Shown: positions 11,636 through 19,786 of the stretch, one piece after another
How positions within the stretch are numbered: the stretch's first letter is position 1
How the letters are laid out: each line of letters begins with the position of its first letter
From: Pseudomonas sp. HN11
GTDB taxonomy: Bacteria; Pseudomonadota; Gammaproteobacteria; Pseudomonadales; Pseudomonadaceae
Direction: 5' to 3'
DNA length: 64,000 nucleotides
Assembly: GCF_021390155.1 (NCBI RefSeq)
Contig: NZ_CP089985.1
Location: 434,001 to 498,000 of the forward strand
Position numbers and translations under genes: made by a program
Notes under the pieces: generated by a model
The model's input: the letters and a program-made list of their open reading frames with translations, nothing else
The model's database searches: none
Told to the model about the DNA's origin: nothing

Positions 11636-12363
11636 CAGCACAGGCCTCCATTCACGGCCAGGACCTGGCGCGTGATGTAGCCCGCCTCGGCCGACATCAG
11701 GAAGTTCACCGCGCCGGCCACTTCTTCTGGCGTGCCCATGCGCTGCGCCGGGATCATCTTCATCAGTTCTTCCACCGGCACGTTTTCATCCAGCATCGCC
11801 GTGTCGATCAAGCCCGGGGCGACGCAATTGACGGTGATCTTGCGCTTGCCCAGCTCGATGGACAGGGCCTTCGCCGCGCCGATCAGGCCGGCTTTGGACG
11901 CGCTGTAATTGACCTGACCACGGTTGCCGATCAGCCCGGAAACCGAGGTAATGCACACAATACGCCCGGCTGCGCGACGACGAATCATCGGCATCATCAC
12001 CGGGTGCAGCACGTTGTAGAAACCATCGAGGTTGGTGCGCATCACCACGTCCCAATCGTCTTCCGACAGGGCCGGGAAGGCGCCGTCGCGGGTCAGGCCG
12101 GCGTTAAGTACCACGCCGTAATAGGCGCCATGGTGCTCGACATCCGCTTCCAGAATGTCCTTGCACGCCGCGCGATCCGCCACATCGAATTGCAGCACCC
12201 GCGCCTTGCGGCCCAAGGCTTCAACCTCGGCCTGCACCGCATCGGCTTCGGCACGACCGCTGCGGCAATGCAGTACGATGTCATGCCCGGCCTGGGCCAG
12301 GCGCAGCGCGATGGCGCGGCCGATGCCACGGCTGGAGCCGGTGACCAGTACAGATTCAGTCAT
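11635..12363 (-). CDS. 3-ketoacyl-ACP reductase (FabG-like, APE KR)
   Basis: A 242-residue short-chain dehydrogenase that would reduce the 3-ketoacyl-ACP intermediate with NADPH. The cofactor motif TGSSRGIG lies at residues 8-15 and NAG at 87-89. The catalytic set is Asn111, Ser140, Tyr153 and Lys157 (YSASK). The FabG-type C-terminus (VNCVAPGLIDTAM) is intact. It overlaps the dehydratase gene upstream by ATGA and the ketosynthase downstream by one base. This reductase, the ketosynthases and the dehydratases form the elongation cycle. Confidence 0.93.
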   Translation of the reverse strand: MTESVLVTGSSRGIGRAIALRLAQAGHDIVLHCRSGRAEADAVQAEVEALGRKARVLQFDVADRAACKDILEADVEHHGAYYGVVLNAGLTRDGAFPALSEDDWDVVMRTNLDGFYNVLHPVMMPMIRRRAAGRIVCITSVSGLIGNRGQVNYSASKAGLIGAAKALSIELGKRKITVNCVAPGLIDTAMLDENVPVEELMKMIPAQRMGTPEEVAGAVNFLMSAEAGYITRQVLAVNGGLC

Positions 12364-12821
12364 GGCGTTACGTCCTTCGATTCATCTAAATAGTTGGCCG
12401 CCTGAGGCGGTCGAAATACATTCAAGCGGGCGCTGGCCTGGATTCCGTCGCCGGTCAGGTGGCATTCGAACACACCCATGCCATTGTCGTCTTCCAGGGA
12501 GCGCAGGCCGTGGATCGCCAGCTCGGCGCCGGCCGGGAAGTATTCCACGTTGCACTCGAATTTACGTGTGCCGAGCAGGAAGCCCAATTCCACCGCTTCG
12601 CCTTTCTGACGCGCGTGGCAACCGGCGTAGGCGGCGACGCTTTGCGCCATCAGCTCTATCCCGACCCAGGCCGGCAGGCTACCGTCCGGGCGGTTGAACA
12701 GGCCGCCGGGTTTGACGGTCACGCGGGTGTGGATCTGCTCTTCATCGAATGACAGCACCTGGTCGATCAGGATCATGTCGCCCGCATGGGGCAGCAGTTC
12801 AGCGAGTGGCCAATCGATCAT
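12360..12821 (-). CDS. Hot-dog fold 3-hydroxyacyl-ACP dehydratase (ApeP-like)
   Basis: A 153-residue single hot-dog dehydratase that would remove water from the 3-hydroxyacyl-ACP to create each conjugated double bond. The candidate catalytic pair is His12 (LLPHAGDMILID) and Glu56 (GIELMAQS). It overlaps the upstream ketosynthase and the downstream reductase by ATGA on both sides. A second dehydratase domain in the cluster is fused to the adenylation protein at 22963-24633; in described APE systems two different dehydratases are also present. Confidence 0.88.
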   Translation of the reverse strand: MIDWPLAELLPHAGDMILIDQVLSFDEEQIHTRVTVKPGGLFNRPDGSLPAWVGIELMAQSVAAYAGCHARQKGEAVELGFLLGTRKFECNVEYFPAGAELAIHGLRSLEDDNGMGVFECHLTGDGIQASARLNVFRPPQAANYLDESKDVTP

Positions 12822-13984
12822 AGGGCCTCTCCGATAATCAGGCTGACGTTGTTGCCGCCGAAAGCAAACGAATTACTCATCAGGCAGCGCTTTCCTAGTG
12901 TTTCCGCGGCTTGCGCCCACTGCAAGGCGGGCAGGGCCGGATCGGCCTGGCCGTCCCACACGTGAGGCGGTACGCGGTTGTGAGCCAGGCTCAACCAGCA
13001 GAACGCCGCTTCCAGTGCCCCGGCTGCGCCCAGGGTATGACCGCTCATGGGTTTGGTCGACGAACAGGCCACGCCCTGCGGGAACAGGCTGGCGACGGCC
13101 AGGCTTTCCATGGCGTCATTATGCTGGGTGGCCGTGCCGTGCAGGTTCAGGTAGCCGATCTGCTCGGGTTGCAATCGGGCGCTGGCCAAGGCCTTGCGCA
13201 TCGACTGCAACGCGCCTTTGCCGGTGGGCTCGGGCGCGGAGATATGGTGTGCATCGCAACTGGCGCCGCTGCCCAGCAGGGCGATGGGCGCGGGTTCCTT
13301 GCTCATCAGAAACAGCACGGCCGCTTCGCCGATGTTGATGCCGTTGCGGTTAACCGAAAACGGATTGCAGCGTTCGTTTGACACGGCTTCCAATGAGCTG
13401 AAACCATTGAGGGTCAGTTTGCACAGGCTGTCGACGCCGCCGCAGATCACCGCATCGCACACGCCCAGGTCCAACAGGCGCTGGGCACTCATCAGGGCGC
13501 GGGCGCTGGAGGTGCAAGCGGTGGAGATCACATAGGCCGGGCCGCTCAGTTGCAACCAGTCGGCGAGGAAATTCGCCGGGGCGCTGAGTTCCTGCTGCTG
13601 GTAGTCGTAGTCGCCGGGAAACTGGTTTTCCCGCAAAAAGTGCGCGATGCCACGACTGGCTTCGTCGATGCCCGAGGTGCTGGTACCGAGCACAATGCCC
13701 ACCCGTGACGCGCCGTAGGTATGGATCGCCTGGCGAATATCGCCTTCGATCTGCAACGCCGCTTCCAGCAACAACTGATTATTGCGGCTGCTTTGCTGGC
13801 CCAGCTCGGCGGGAATGGTCGCCAGCTCACCGTGCACACCGGCCACCGGCAATACGCGCTCCGGCACCCAGCCGCTTTCGGCGCGCATGCCGGAGCAGTC
13901 ACCGGCAAACAGGCTGCGGCTGACTTCATCCTGGCCACGGCCGAGGGCGCAGATCACGCCCAGGGCGTTGAGGTAGGCGTTCAT
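12818..13984 (-). CDS. Beta-ketoacyl-ACP synthase (APE KS, ApeO-like)
   Basis: A 388-residue ketosynthase with the complete triad: Cys157 in STACTSSARA, His282 in NLHGTATQHND and His316 in PMSGHTLGAAGA. It is shorter than FabF and diverged at the N-terminus. In characterised aryl-polyene synthases the ketosynthase encoded at this position pairs with a Cys-less chain-length factor; here that partner is probably the protein at 26471-27190. The ATG at 13984 overlaps the stop of the preceding lipoprotein gene (ATGA). Confidence 0.92.
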   Translation of the reverse strand: MNAYLNALGVICALGRGQDEVSRSLFAGDCSGMRAESGWVPERVLPVAGVHGELATIPAELGQQSSRNNQLLLEAALQIEGDIRQAIHTYGASRVGIVLGTSTSGIDEASRGIAHFLRENQFPGDYDYQQQELSAPANFLADWLQLSGPAYVISTACTSSARALMSAQRLLDLGVCDAVICGGVDSLCKLTLNGFSSLEAVSNERCNPFSVNRNGINIGEAAVLFLMSKEPAPIALLGSGASCDAHHISAPEPTGKGALQSMRKALASARLQPEQIGYLNLHGTATQHNDAMESLAVASLFPQGVACSSTKPMSGHTLGAAGALEAAFCWLSLAHNRVPPHVWDGQADPALPALQWAQAAETLGKRCLMSNSFAFGGNNVSLIIGEAL

Positions 13985-14463
13985 CGGGCGGCTCCGAGCG
14001 GCGTGATGCGGTAGCTCAAGGGCTGGCCGGTCATGTTCACGCTGAAAACCTCGGACGATTGATACACGATCTGCCAATGCCCCGGCAGGGTGCGGGTCAG
14101 GTCCATGGCTTGGGCGCTGGGGTACAGCGCGCGCACGTCATCGGCCGAAGTCAGGGCAAACAGCAACGCGGCAAACAACTCGCGCGCCTGGGGATTGGGC
14201 GGCAGCAAGCCATCGGCCTGCCATTCGTCATCGATCAGTTTTTGTCGCGCCTGGGGAATGCCCAGCGGGTCCATCATCGACCAGCGAATGCCGCCGCTTT
14301 CGCGTTGGATTACCAGCAGCCAATCCTGGCTCTGGCCGTCGGCCAGGCGCTGCACATGCAGTTGCAGCGGCAAGGTCAGGGTTGGGGTTTTCTCGGGCAG
14401 CGGCGGCTGGCTGGCGCAGGCGCTCAGCAACAACAGGCAGCCGATCAACAACATGCGCATCAT
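13981..14463 (-). CDS. DUF3261 lipoprotein of APE clusters
   Basis: A 160-residue predicted lipoprotein. A short hydrophobic signal ends in the lipobox LLSAC with Cys16. The mature protein resembles DUF3261 proteins, which I know from aryl-polyene clusters, where they are thought to act in the envelope with the LolA-like protein and the MMPL exporter. The ATG at 14463 overlaps the methyltransferase stop (ATGATG), which fixes this start over longer upstream options. Role in product transport or anchoring is inferred from context. Confidence 0.82.
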   Translation of the reverse strand: MMRMLLIGCLLLLSACASQPPLPEKTPTLTLPLQLHVQRLADGQSQDWLLVIQRESGGIRWSMMDPLGIPQARQKLIDDEWQADGLLPPNPQARELFAALLFALTSADDVRALYPSAQAMDLTRTLPGHWQIVYQSSEVFSVNMTGQPLSYRITPLGAAR

Positions 14464-15194
14464 GGGGCAGCACTCGCCAAGGGTTTGCGTGCCACGCAAT
14501 TGACCAACGTTTCCTCGCGCTGGCCCACCGGCGGCGCCTTGCGCAGGCCCCAGCGTTCCAACAGGCCGAAATCGCTGGAGCGGCTCCACCACAAGTACGG
14601 GTACGAGACGTTCTGCGGACCGAATTCAAAGCCCTGCTCGCGGAGCATCTCCAGGTATTCTTCGGCGCTTTTCTGCACATGCATCGGGTGGCGGAACAGC
14701 CAGCGAATCACCCAGGTGTCGATATAGGCTTCGGTGGATTCGGCAAACAGCAGATAGCCGCCCGGCTTGAGCACGCGGTAGAACTCCTTGAGCGCGCGGT
14801 GCTGCTCGACCAGGTGGTGGAAGGTCTGGTGGCAGAACAGGATATCGACGCTGGCATCCGGTACTTGCAAGGTGGCGCAGTCGCTGCCGATCAGCTCGAT
14901 GGCCAAGCCTTGGCGCTTGGCTTCTTCACGGCTCAGTTCCAGGCTGTGCGGGTCGGCATCCAGGCCGATCAGGCGCTTGGGGGCGAAGACCTGCTGCAGG
15001 TATTGGAACGACTTGCCCTGGCCGCAACCGGCGTCCAGCAGTACCGGGGCCTCGGGCAGCGGATCGGTAAACAGGCTGCGCAGGTCGTTGATCGCCACGC
15101 GTAGCACATGGTGTTGCCAGGTGTGGCTGCGCAGGAACCAGAAGCCGAACCTGGTTTCTTCGACGTAGTTTTTACTCAGGTACTGACTACTCAT
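14460..15194 (-). CDS. SAM-dependent methyltransferase (class I)
   Basis: A 244-residue Rossmann-fold methyltransferase. Motif I, VLLDAGCGQG, is at residues 51-60, followed by the acidic LIGLDAD strand and a motif IV region SVDILFCHQTFHH. It probably methylates the aryl head group or a hydroxyl of the polyene, as methyltransferases in other APE clusters do. O- or C-methylation cannot be told from sequence. It overlaps the FAD enzyme gene upstream and the DUF3261 gene downstream by 4 nt each. Confidence 0.88.
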   Translation of the reverse strand: MSSQYLSKNYVEETRFGFWFLRSHTWQHHVLRVAINDLRSLFTDPLPEAPVLLDAGCGQGKSFQYLQQVFAPKRLIGLDADPHSLELSREEAKRQGLAIELIGSDCATLQVPDASVDILFCHQTFHHLVEQHRALKEFYRVLKPGGYLLFAESTEAYIDTWVIRWLFRHPMHVQKSAEEYLEMLREQGFEFGPQNVSYPYLWWSRSSDFGLLERWGLRKAPPVGQREETLVNCVARKPLASAAP

Positions 15195-16438
15195 ACCGGC
15201 TCACTCGCACAAATCTCCGACAGCATCCGCAGGCGCCGCTTGGGCTCGCTGACAAACGGATTGCGCTCGTCCCACGCGTAACCGGCGAGGATCGAACTGA
15301 TCATCCGGCGAATATCCGGCGAGCTGCCTGGATGGAAGATCACGTCCTGGAAAGTCCCGGCGTACCAGCCTTCGACGTAGCAGCGGAACGTATCGACACC
15401 GCGCTTCAAGGGCTCGGCAAATTCGGTTTGCCAGTCCACGGTTTCGCCCTTGAGCTGACGATGCAACACACCGGCCGCCATGCTGGCCGAGCGCATGGCG
15501 ATGGTCACCCCGGAGGAGAATACCGGATCGAGGAATTCCGCCGCGTTGCCCAGCAGCGCAAAACCTGGCCCGTGCAGGGTTTTGACGTTGGCCGCGTAGC
15601 CGCCGAGGGTGCGCGCCGGCGTATCCCACACGGCGTGTTGCAGCACGCCGGCAAGGCTCGGGGTTTCGGCGATAAAGCCGCGCAGGCAGGCATCGAGGTC
15701 CCCATCGCGGCCGTCGAAATGCTCCTTGGCCGCGACCACGCCCACCGAGCAACGCCCGTTGCTGAACGGGATGGTCCAGAACCAGATGTCACGCTTCGTC
15801 GGATGTGTGGTTACCAGAATCTTGGCGCGGTCGAAGCCAGGGTGTTCGATGCGGTCTTCGACATGGGTGAACACGGCTTGGCGCACGGGAAAGTCAGACG
15901 GCAGGTCCAGGTCCAGCAGGCGCGGCAACACGCGGCCATAGCCGCTGGCGTCGAGCACGAACTTGGCCTTGAGGTGGTACTCGCTGCCGTTCTCACGACG
16001 CACATGCAGGTAACGGGATTCGCCCTTGAAATCCACGCCGACGATGGTTTCGCCATAGCGGATGTCCACGCCTTGCAGCGCGGCTTGATCAGCCAGCAAT
16101 TTGTCGAATTCGCCGCGCTGCACCTGGAAGGTGGTCGGCTTGCCGTTGCTGAAGGTGTCACTGAAATCAAACGCGCTGTAGCGCTCGCCCCAGGCGAACG
16201 CGGCGCCGGTTTTCACCTGGAACCCTGCGGCCTGCACCGCGTCGAGCATGCCGGCTTCTTCGATGAAGTCGATGCAGTGGGACAGCAGGCTTTCGCCGAT
16301 CGAGAAGCGTGGGAAATGCTGGCGCTCGATGATCAATACATCATGCCCTTTGCGCTTTAACAGCGCGGCGGCGATGGCCCCGGACGGACCGGCACCGATC
16401 ACCACCACCTGGCGACGTTCCATTTCAACTGTGGGCAC
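15191..16438 (-). CDS. FAD-dependent oxidoreductase with flavin-halogenase signatures
   Basis: A flavoprotein of about 415 residues. Numbered from the internal ATG at 16423, it has the FAD motif GAGPSG at 10-15, FPRFSIGESLL at 37-47 (typical of tryptophan-halogenase-like enzymes), a Lys at 71 in the position of the halogenase active-site lysine (FQVKTGAAFAW), and the WFWTIP motif at 214-219 matching the WxWxIP signature. This supports chlorination, bromination or a related oxidation of the aryl head. Related geranylgeranyl-reductase-like oxidoreductases share some features, so halogenation is not certain. The GTG at 16438 has an AGGAG site 5 nt upstream; ATG at 16423 or 16456 are alternatives. 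Confidence 0.82.
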   Translation of the reverse strand: MPTVEMERRQVVVIGAGPSGAIAAALLKRKGHDVLIIERQHFPRFSIGESLLSHCIDFIEEAGMLDAVQAAGFQVKTGAAFAWGERYSAFDFSDTFSNGKPTTFQVQRGEFDKLLADQAALQGVDIRYGETIVGVDFKGESRYLHVRRENGSEYHLKAKFVLDASGYGRVLPRLLDLDLPSDFPVRQAVFTHVEDRIEHPGFDRAKILVTTHPTKRDIWFWTIPFSNGRCSVGVVAAKEHFDGRDGDLDACLRGFIAETPSLAGVLQHAVWDTPARTLGGYAANVKTLHGPGFALLGNAAEFLDPVFSSGVTIAMRSASMAAGVLHRQLKGETVDWQTEFAEPLKRGVDTFRCYVEGWYAGTFQDVIFHPGSSPDIRRMISSILAGYAWDERNPFVSEPKRRLRMLSEICASEPV

Positions 16439-16471
16439 GAGGGCTCCTTGCCGCATTGGCGATAATCACAT

Positions 16472-18784
16472 TCATAAGGCGTGTTTCTGTTGCCCGGCCC
16501 AGGGTGCCAGCATAAAGCTGAATGCCAGGCCCAGGCTGACCGATAAGCCGAAATTGCTCACCGCTGGTGTACTGGACACCGCCAGCAGGCCAAACGACAA
16601 CCAGGTCGTCAGCGCCGCCAGCAGTGTCCCCAATAGACTGACCGCAGGGCCGCCGATTTGCTCGCGCATCAGGATCGCGTAGTCGACACTGATCGCCGTG
16701 ACCAACAGCAGGCCGAACAGGCTGAACAGCGTCAGTGGCTGGCCCAGCCATCCAAGGCTGGCCAGGCTGCACAGCGCAGCAAGCAGCGGCAGCGCGACGA
16801 TGCGCAAGGCGCCGCCGAAGCCAAACGGCAGGATCAGCAGTAGCACGATCAGCACACAGGACATCAACTTCAGTTCAGCAGCGCTGATCTGTGTGTCGGC
16901 GAACACCCGGTTCAAATCGCCCAATCGGTCGACCAACTGCACGCCCGGCAAATCCAGCGCCTGTACGCGCAGCAAGGCGGGGTTGTTCAAACCTTGCAGG
17001 CTGACCATGGCCGCCACGCCGCCTTCGACCTTGCCCAGCCACAGCATGCGCCAAGGCTCGGCCATCGGGCCGGCCAGAGCGGCATCAATGTCTTGGGTGG
17101 GCAGCGCTTGCAGGTGCGCGACTTCGGCTTGCAGGGCGCTGGCGGGCACGCCGAGGTCCAGTAGCGGCTGCCAGTGTGATGGGAGGTTGTTCAGCGCATC
17201 ACGCAGTCGTTGCTGTTCGGCGGGCAGGCTGACCAGTTGATTGAGCGCCAGGTAACCCTGGAGCTTGTCCATGTTCACTAACTGATCCAGACGTTGGCCC
17301 AGGGCGCTTTCACGTTCCAGCAATTGTTGCTGGTTGTCCGCCCGCACCAGGAAGAACTGGCTGGTGGGCTGGAAGCCGGTAATCCGCGCCACGGCCTGCG
17401 CTTCTTGCAGCAACTGCGGCGGCGCGCCGATCCATTGGCGGATATCGTTTTTGCTGTTCAGGTGCCACAGGCCACCCGCGCAAAACAGCAGCAGCAAGGC
17501 CAGCAGCACCGGGCTCGGCACGCGCTTGAGCAACGCGGCGCGAACCAGCCACAGGCATTCGGCGATGCGCAGCGGCCATTGCGCCGGGCGCAGTTCGACG
17601 CCCTTGAGCAGCGCCGGTAACAGGCATACGGCGGACAGGTAGGCGCCGACCAGGCCGGCAGCGGAGAACACGGCGATTTGCGTCAACGCGGGGAATGGCG
17701 TCCAGGCCAGTGCCAGGTAACCGATACAACTGGTCGCCAAGCTCAAACTCAGCCCCGGCAAGGTGATGCGCAGCGCCGGCCAACTGCGCCACGGTCGCAT
17801 GCTCCAGCTTTTCGACAGGTAATGCAGCGGGTAATCCACTGCCACGCCGATCAGGCTGGAGCCCAGCACCAGCGTCATCACATGCATATGGCCGAACCAC
17901 GCTACACAAGCCACCGCGCCAAACAGCATGCCCACCAGCACTGGCACAAAGGCCAGCAACACGCGCCAGCGGCGGAAGGCGAGCAATAGCAACGCTAGGA
18001 TGCCGACGGTTGCACCGCCGCCGACCCAGGTGATTTCCCGCGTGGCTTGCTGCTGACCATTGGCGGCGTAGAGCAAGCCGCTGGCGGCAAGCAGTTGCGC
18101 GCCGTGTTCGCTGGCTTGCGCGCGACTGGCCTGGAGCAGATCCGCCACTTGCAGCGGCAGTTTCATGTCGAAGGCATTGCCGGTGGTGCGCGCACGCAGC
18201 AGCACCCAGCTTTTGCCGTCGGCATCGGCGATCAGTGCGCCGCTGCCGATATCCAACTGCACCGAGCCGTGTTGCGGCTGGCTGTTCTGGATGCGTCCGG
18301 TGAGGCCCAGCCAGTCGTCCTGGCTTGGTACCAGGCTGAAGCCGGTGAAAGGGTCGAACAGCGCTTGCACGCGCTGTTGGATAAACGCGTCGGGCTGCTC
18401 GATCAGTTGCTCGCGGTCCTTGGTCGAGAGCATCGCCAGGCGCCCACGCAGTAATTGATCGCGCAGTGCCGGCAAGTCGGCTTGCAGGTTCCACTGCACT
18501 TTTTCAAACAGTCCGCTGGCCTGCCAGCGCTCGCCCAGTTGTTGTGCGACCGCCACGGCTTGCTGACGGTCGGCATGGCCCACCAGCACCAGCATCTCGC
18601 GGTTCAAGGGTTCTTGCATGCGCTGTTCGGCTTGCTGTTCCAGGGCATCCGGTGTGTTGCCCGGCACCAGCTCCATCAGGTTGGCCGACAGCGGCGCGCC
18701 ATGGCGCCACTGCCAGCCGGCCAAGGCCAGCACAGCCACCAGCAGGATCAGGAACAGGCGCGGCGGCAGGCGCTCACTGGGCAA
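16472..18784 (-). CDS. MMPL/RND-superfamily exporter
   Basis: A 770-residue inner-membrane protein with the MMPL layout: helix 1 near residues 8-25, a large periplasmic domain to about residue 250, five clustered helices, then the same pattern repeated (second periplasmic domain about 430-630, final helices to the C-terminus). Such proteins move lipids or lipid-like products out of the inner membrane using the proton gradient. In this cluster it probably exports the finished aryl-polyene conjugate. It overlaps the LolA-like gene upstream by 11 nt. The gap to the FAD enzyme gene is 33 nt, the longest inside the core operon. Confidence 0.9.
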   Translation of the reverse strand: MPSERLPPRLFLILLVAVLALAGWQWRHGAPLSANLMELVPGNTPDALEQQAEQRMQEPLNREMLVLVGHADRQQAVAVAQQLGERWQASGLFEKVQWNLQADLPALRDQLLRGRLAMLSTKDREQLIEQPDAFIQQRVQALFDPFTGFSLVPSQDDWLGLTGRIQNSQPQHGSVQLDIGSGALIADADGKSWVLLRARTTGNAFDMKLPLQVADLLQASRAQASEHGAQLLAASGLLYAANGQQQATREITWVGGGATVGILALLLLAFRRWRVLLAFVPVLVGMLFGAVACVAWFGHMHVMTLVLGSSLIGVAVDYPLHYLSKSWSMRPWRSWPALRITLPGLSLSLATSCIGYLALAWTPFPALTQIAVFSAAGLVGAYLSAVCLLPALLKGVELRPAQWPLRIAECLWLVRAALLKRVPSPVLLALLLLFCAGGLWHLNSKNDIRQWIGAPPQLLQEAQAVARITGFQPTSQFFLVRADNQQQLLERESALGQRLDQLVNMDKLQGYLALNQLVSLPAEQQRLRDALNNLPSHWQPLLDLGVPASALQAEVAHLQALPTQDIDAALAGPMAEPWRMLWLGKVEGGVAAMVSLQGLNNPALLRVQALDLPGVQLVDRLGDLNRVFADTQISAAELKLMSCVLIVLLLILPFGFGGALRIVALPLLAALCSLASLGWLGQPLTLFSLFGLLLVTAISVDYAILMREQIGGPAVSLLGTLLAALTTWLSFGLLAVSSTPAVSNFGLSVSLGLAFSFMLAPWAGQQKHAL

Positions 18785-19364
18785 AGTCGTGCTGCTCCGC
18801 TTCGCTCAGGGGTTGGCTGGCAATGCTGTCCTGCATGCGCAAAACGGTGCTGTCGCCTTGGGTTTCCAGCAGTTCGATGGTCTGCACCAAGTCGCCGCCG
18901 TCGATGTTGATCTGGGTGAAAACCTGTTTGAGCAACAGTGAGCGCGGGATCAGCGTGAGCTTCCATTGCTTCGCCTCGCCTTGCAGCTGCAATTGGAAGT
19001 CACGCTGCAAGCCGCTGCTGTCGCCCTGGAGTACGGCCAGGAACAGGCGATTCTGCTCGGCCCCGGCGCTCTTGTTCGGCAGCAGTTGCCAGCCGTTGGC
19101 GTCGCGGCGGGCGATGCCCTGGGCGCTGATGCGATAGTCCTGTTGCAGTGGGGTTTTCAGCAGCCATAGCAAACCGTGGTCTTTCGCCAGCACAAAGGTG
19201 CCCTTGCTGACCAAGGGCTGGGGCAGGGCACGCAGGTGTTTTTCCTGGGTGAAGCTGCCGTGGATCACGCTGGGTTTGGCCAACTGCTCGCTGAGCTGTT
19301 GCAGATCGAAGGCGTGGGCTTGCAGCGACAGCAGCAGCGCACCCAGAAAGGTGATCCATTTCAT
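18774..19364 (-). CDS. LolA-like periplasmic lipid carrier
   Basis: A 196-residue secreted protein. The signal peptide ends at AHA (residue 18), and the mature protein resembles the LolA fold found in APE and related clusters (SFTQEKHLRALPQPLVSKGTF, then a beta-rich body). It is not the housekeeping LolA, which lies elsewhere in Pseudomonas. It probably accepts the product at the periplasmic side of the MMPL exporter and passes it to the outer membrane. It overlaps the thioesterase gene by 4 nt and the MMPL gene by 11 nt. Confidence 0.85.
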   Translation of the reverse strand: MKWITFLGALLLSLQAHAFDLQQLSEQLAKPSVIHGSFTQEKHLRALPQPLVSKGTFVLAKDHGLLWLLKTPLQQDYRISAQGIARRDANGWQLLPNKSAGAEQNRLFLAVLQGDSSGLQRDFQLQLQGEAKQWKLTLIPRSLLLKQVFTQINIDGGDLVQTIELLETQGDSTVLRMQDSIASQPLSEAEQHDFAQ

Positions 19365-19786
19365 GACAGGGCCTTTTCGACGGCGTCGGTGAATACTGTG
19401 GGGGAGGCCAACTGCATCTCGCGGCTGGCGATTTCCACCGCCACTTGCACGGTGCTGGCGCGGGTCAGACGCTCGCCGCTGGCCAGGTCAGTGATCAGGT
19501 AATTGACCTTCAAACGGTTCTCCCACTCCACCAGGCTGGCGCGCACGTTGAGGGTCTGGCCGAACACCGCGCCGCGTACGTAACGCAGCTGCATGTCGAT
19601 CACCGGCCAGGCGTAGCCCGACTCGAGCATCGCCGTGTAGTTGTGCCCGATCTTGTCCAGCAACGCGCAGCGCGCCACTTCCAGGTACTTCACGTAATGC
19701 CCGTGCCACACTACGTTCATGGTGTCGACGTCAAAAAAAGGCACGAGGATTTCAGTGTCGCAATGCAGTACGCCGGCGCTACGCAT
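19361..19786 (-). CDS. Acyl-CoA/ACP thioesterase (4HBT hot-dog family)
   Basis: A 141-residue hot-dog thioesterase with the 4HBT-type start FFDVDTMNVVWHGHYVKYLE; Asp19 or Asp21 is the candidate catalytic acid. It would hydrolyse a thioester, either to release the product or to clear misprimed carrier protein. The ATG at 19786 overlaps the end of the ammonia-lyase gene by 8 nt. The reading frame continues upstream, but that part is a shadow of the lyase gene. Confidence 0.87.
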   Translation of the reverse strand: MRSAGVLHCDTEILVPFFDVDTMNVVWHGHYVKYLEVARCALLDKIGHNYTAMLESGYAWPVIDMQLRYVRGAVFGQTLNVRASLVEWENRLKVNYLITDLASGERLTRASTVQVAVEIASREMQLASPTVFTDAVEKALS

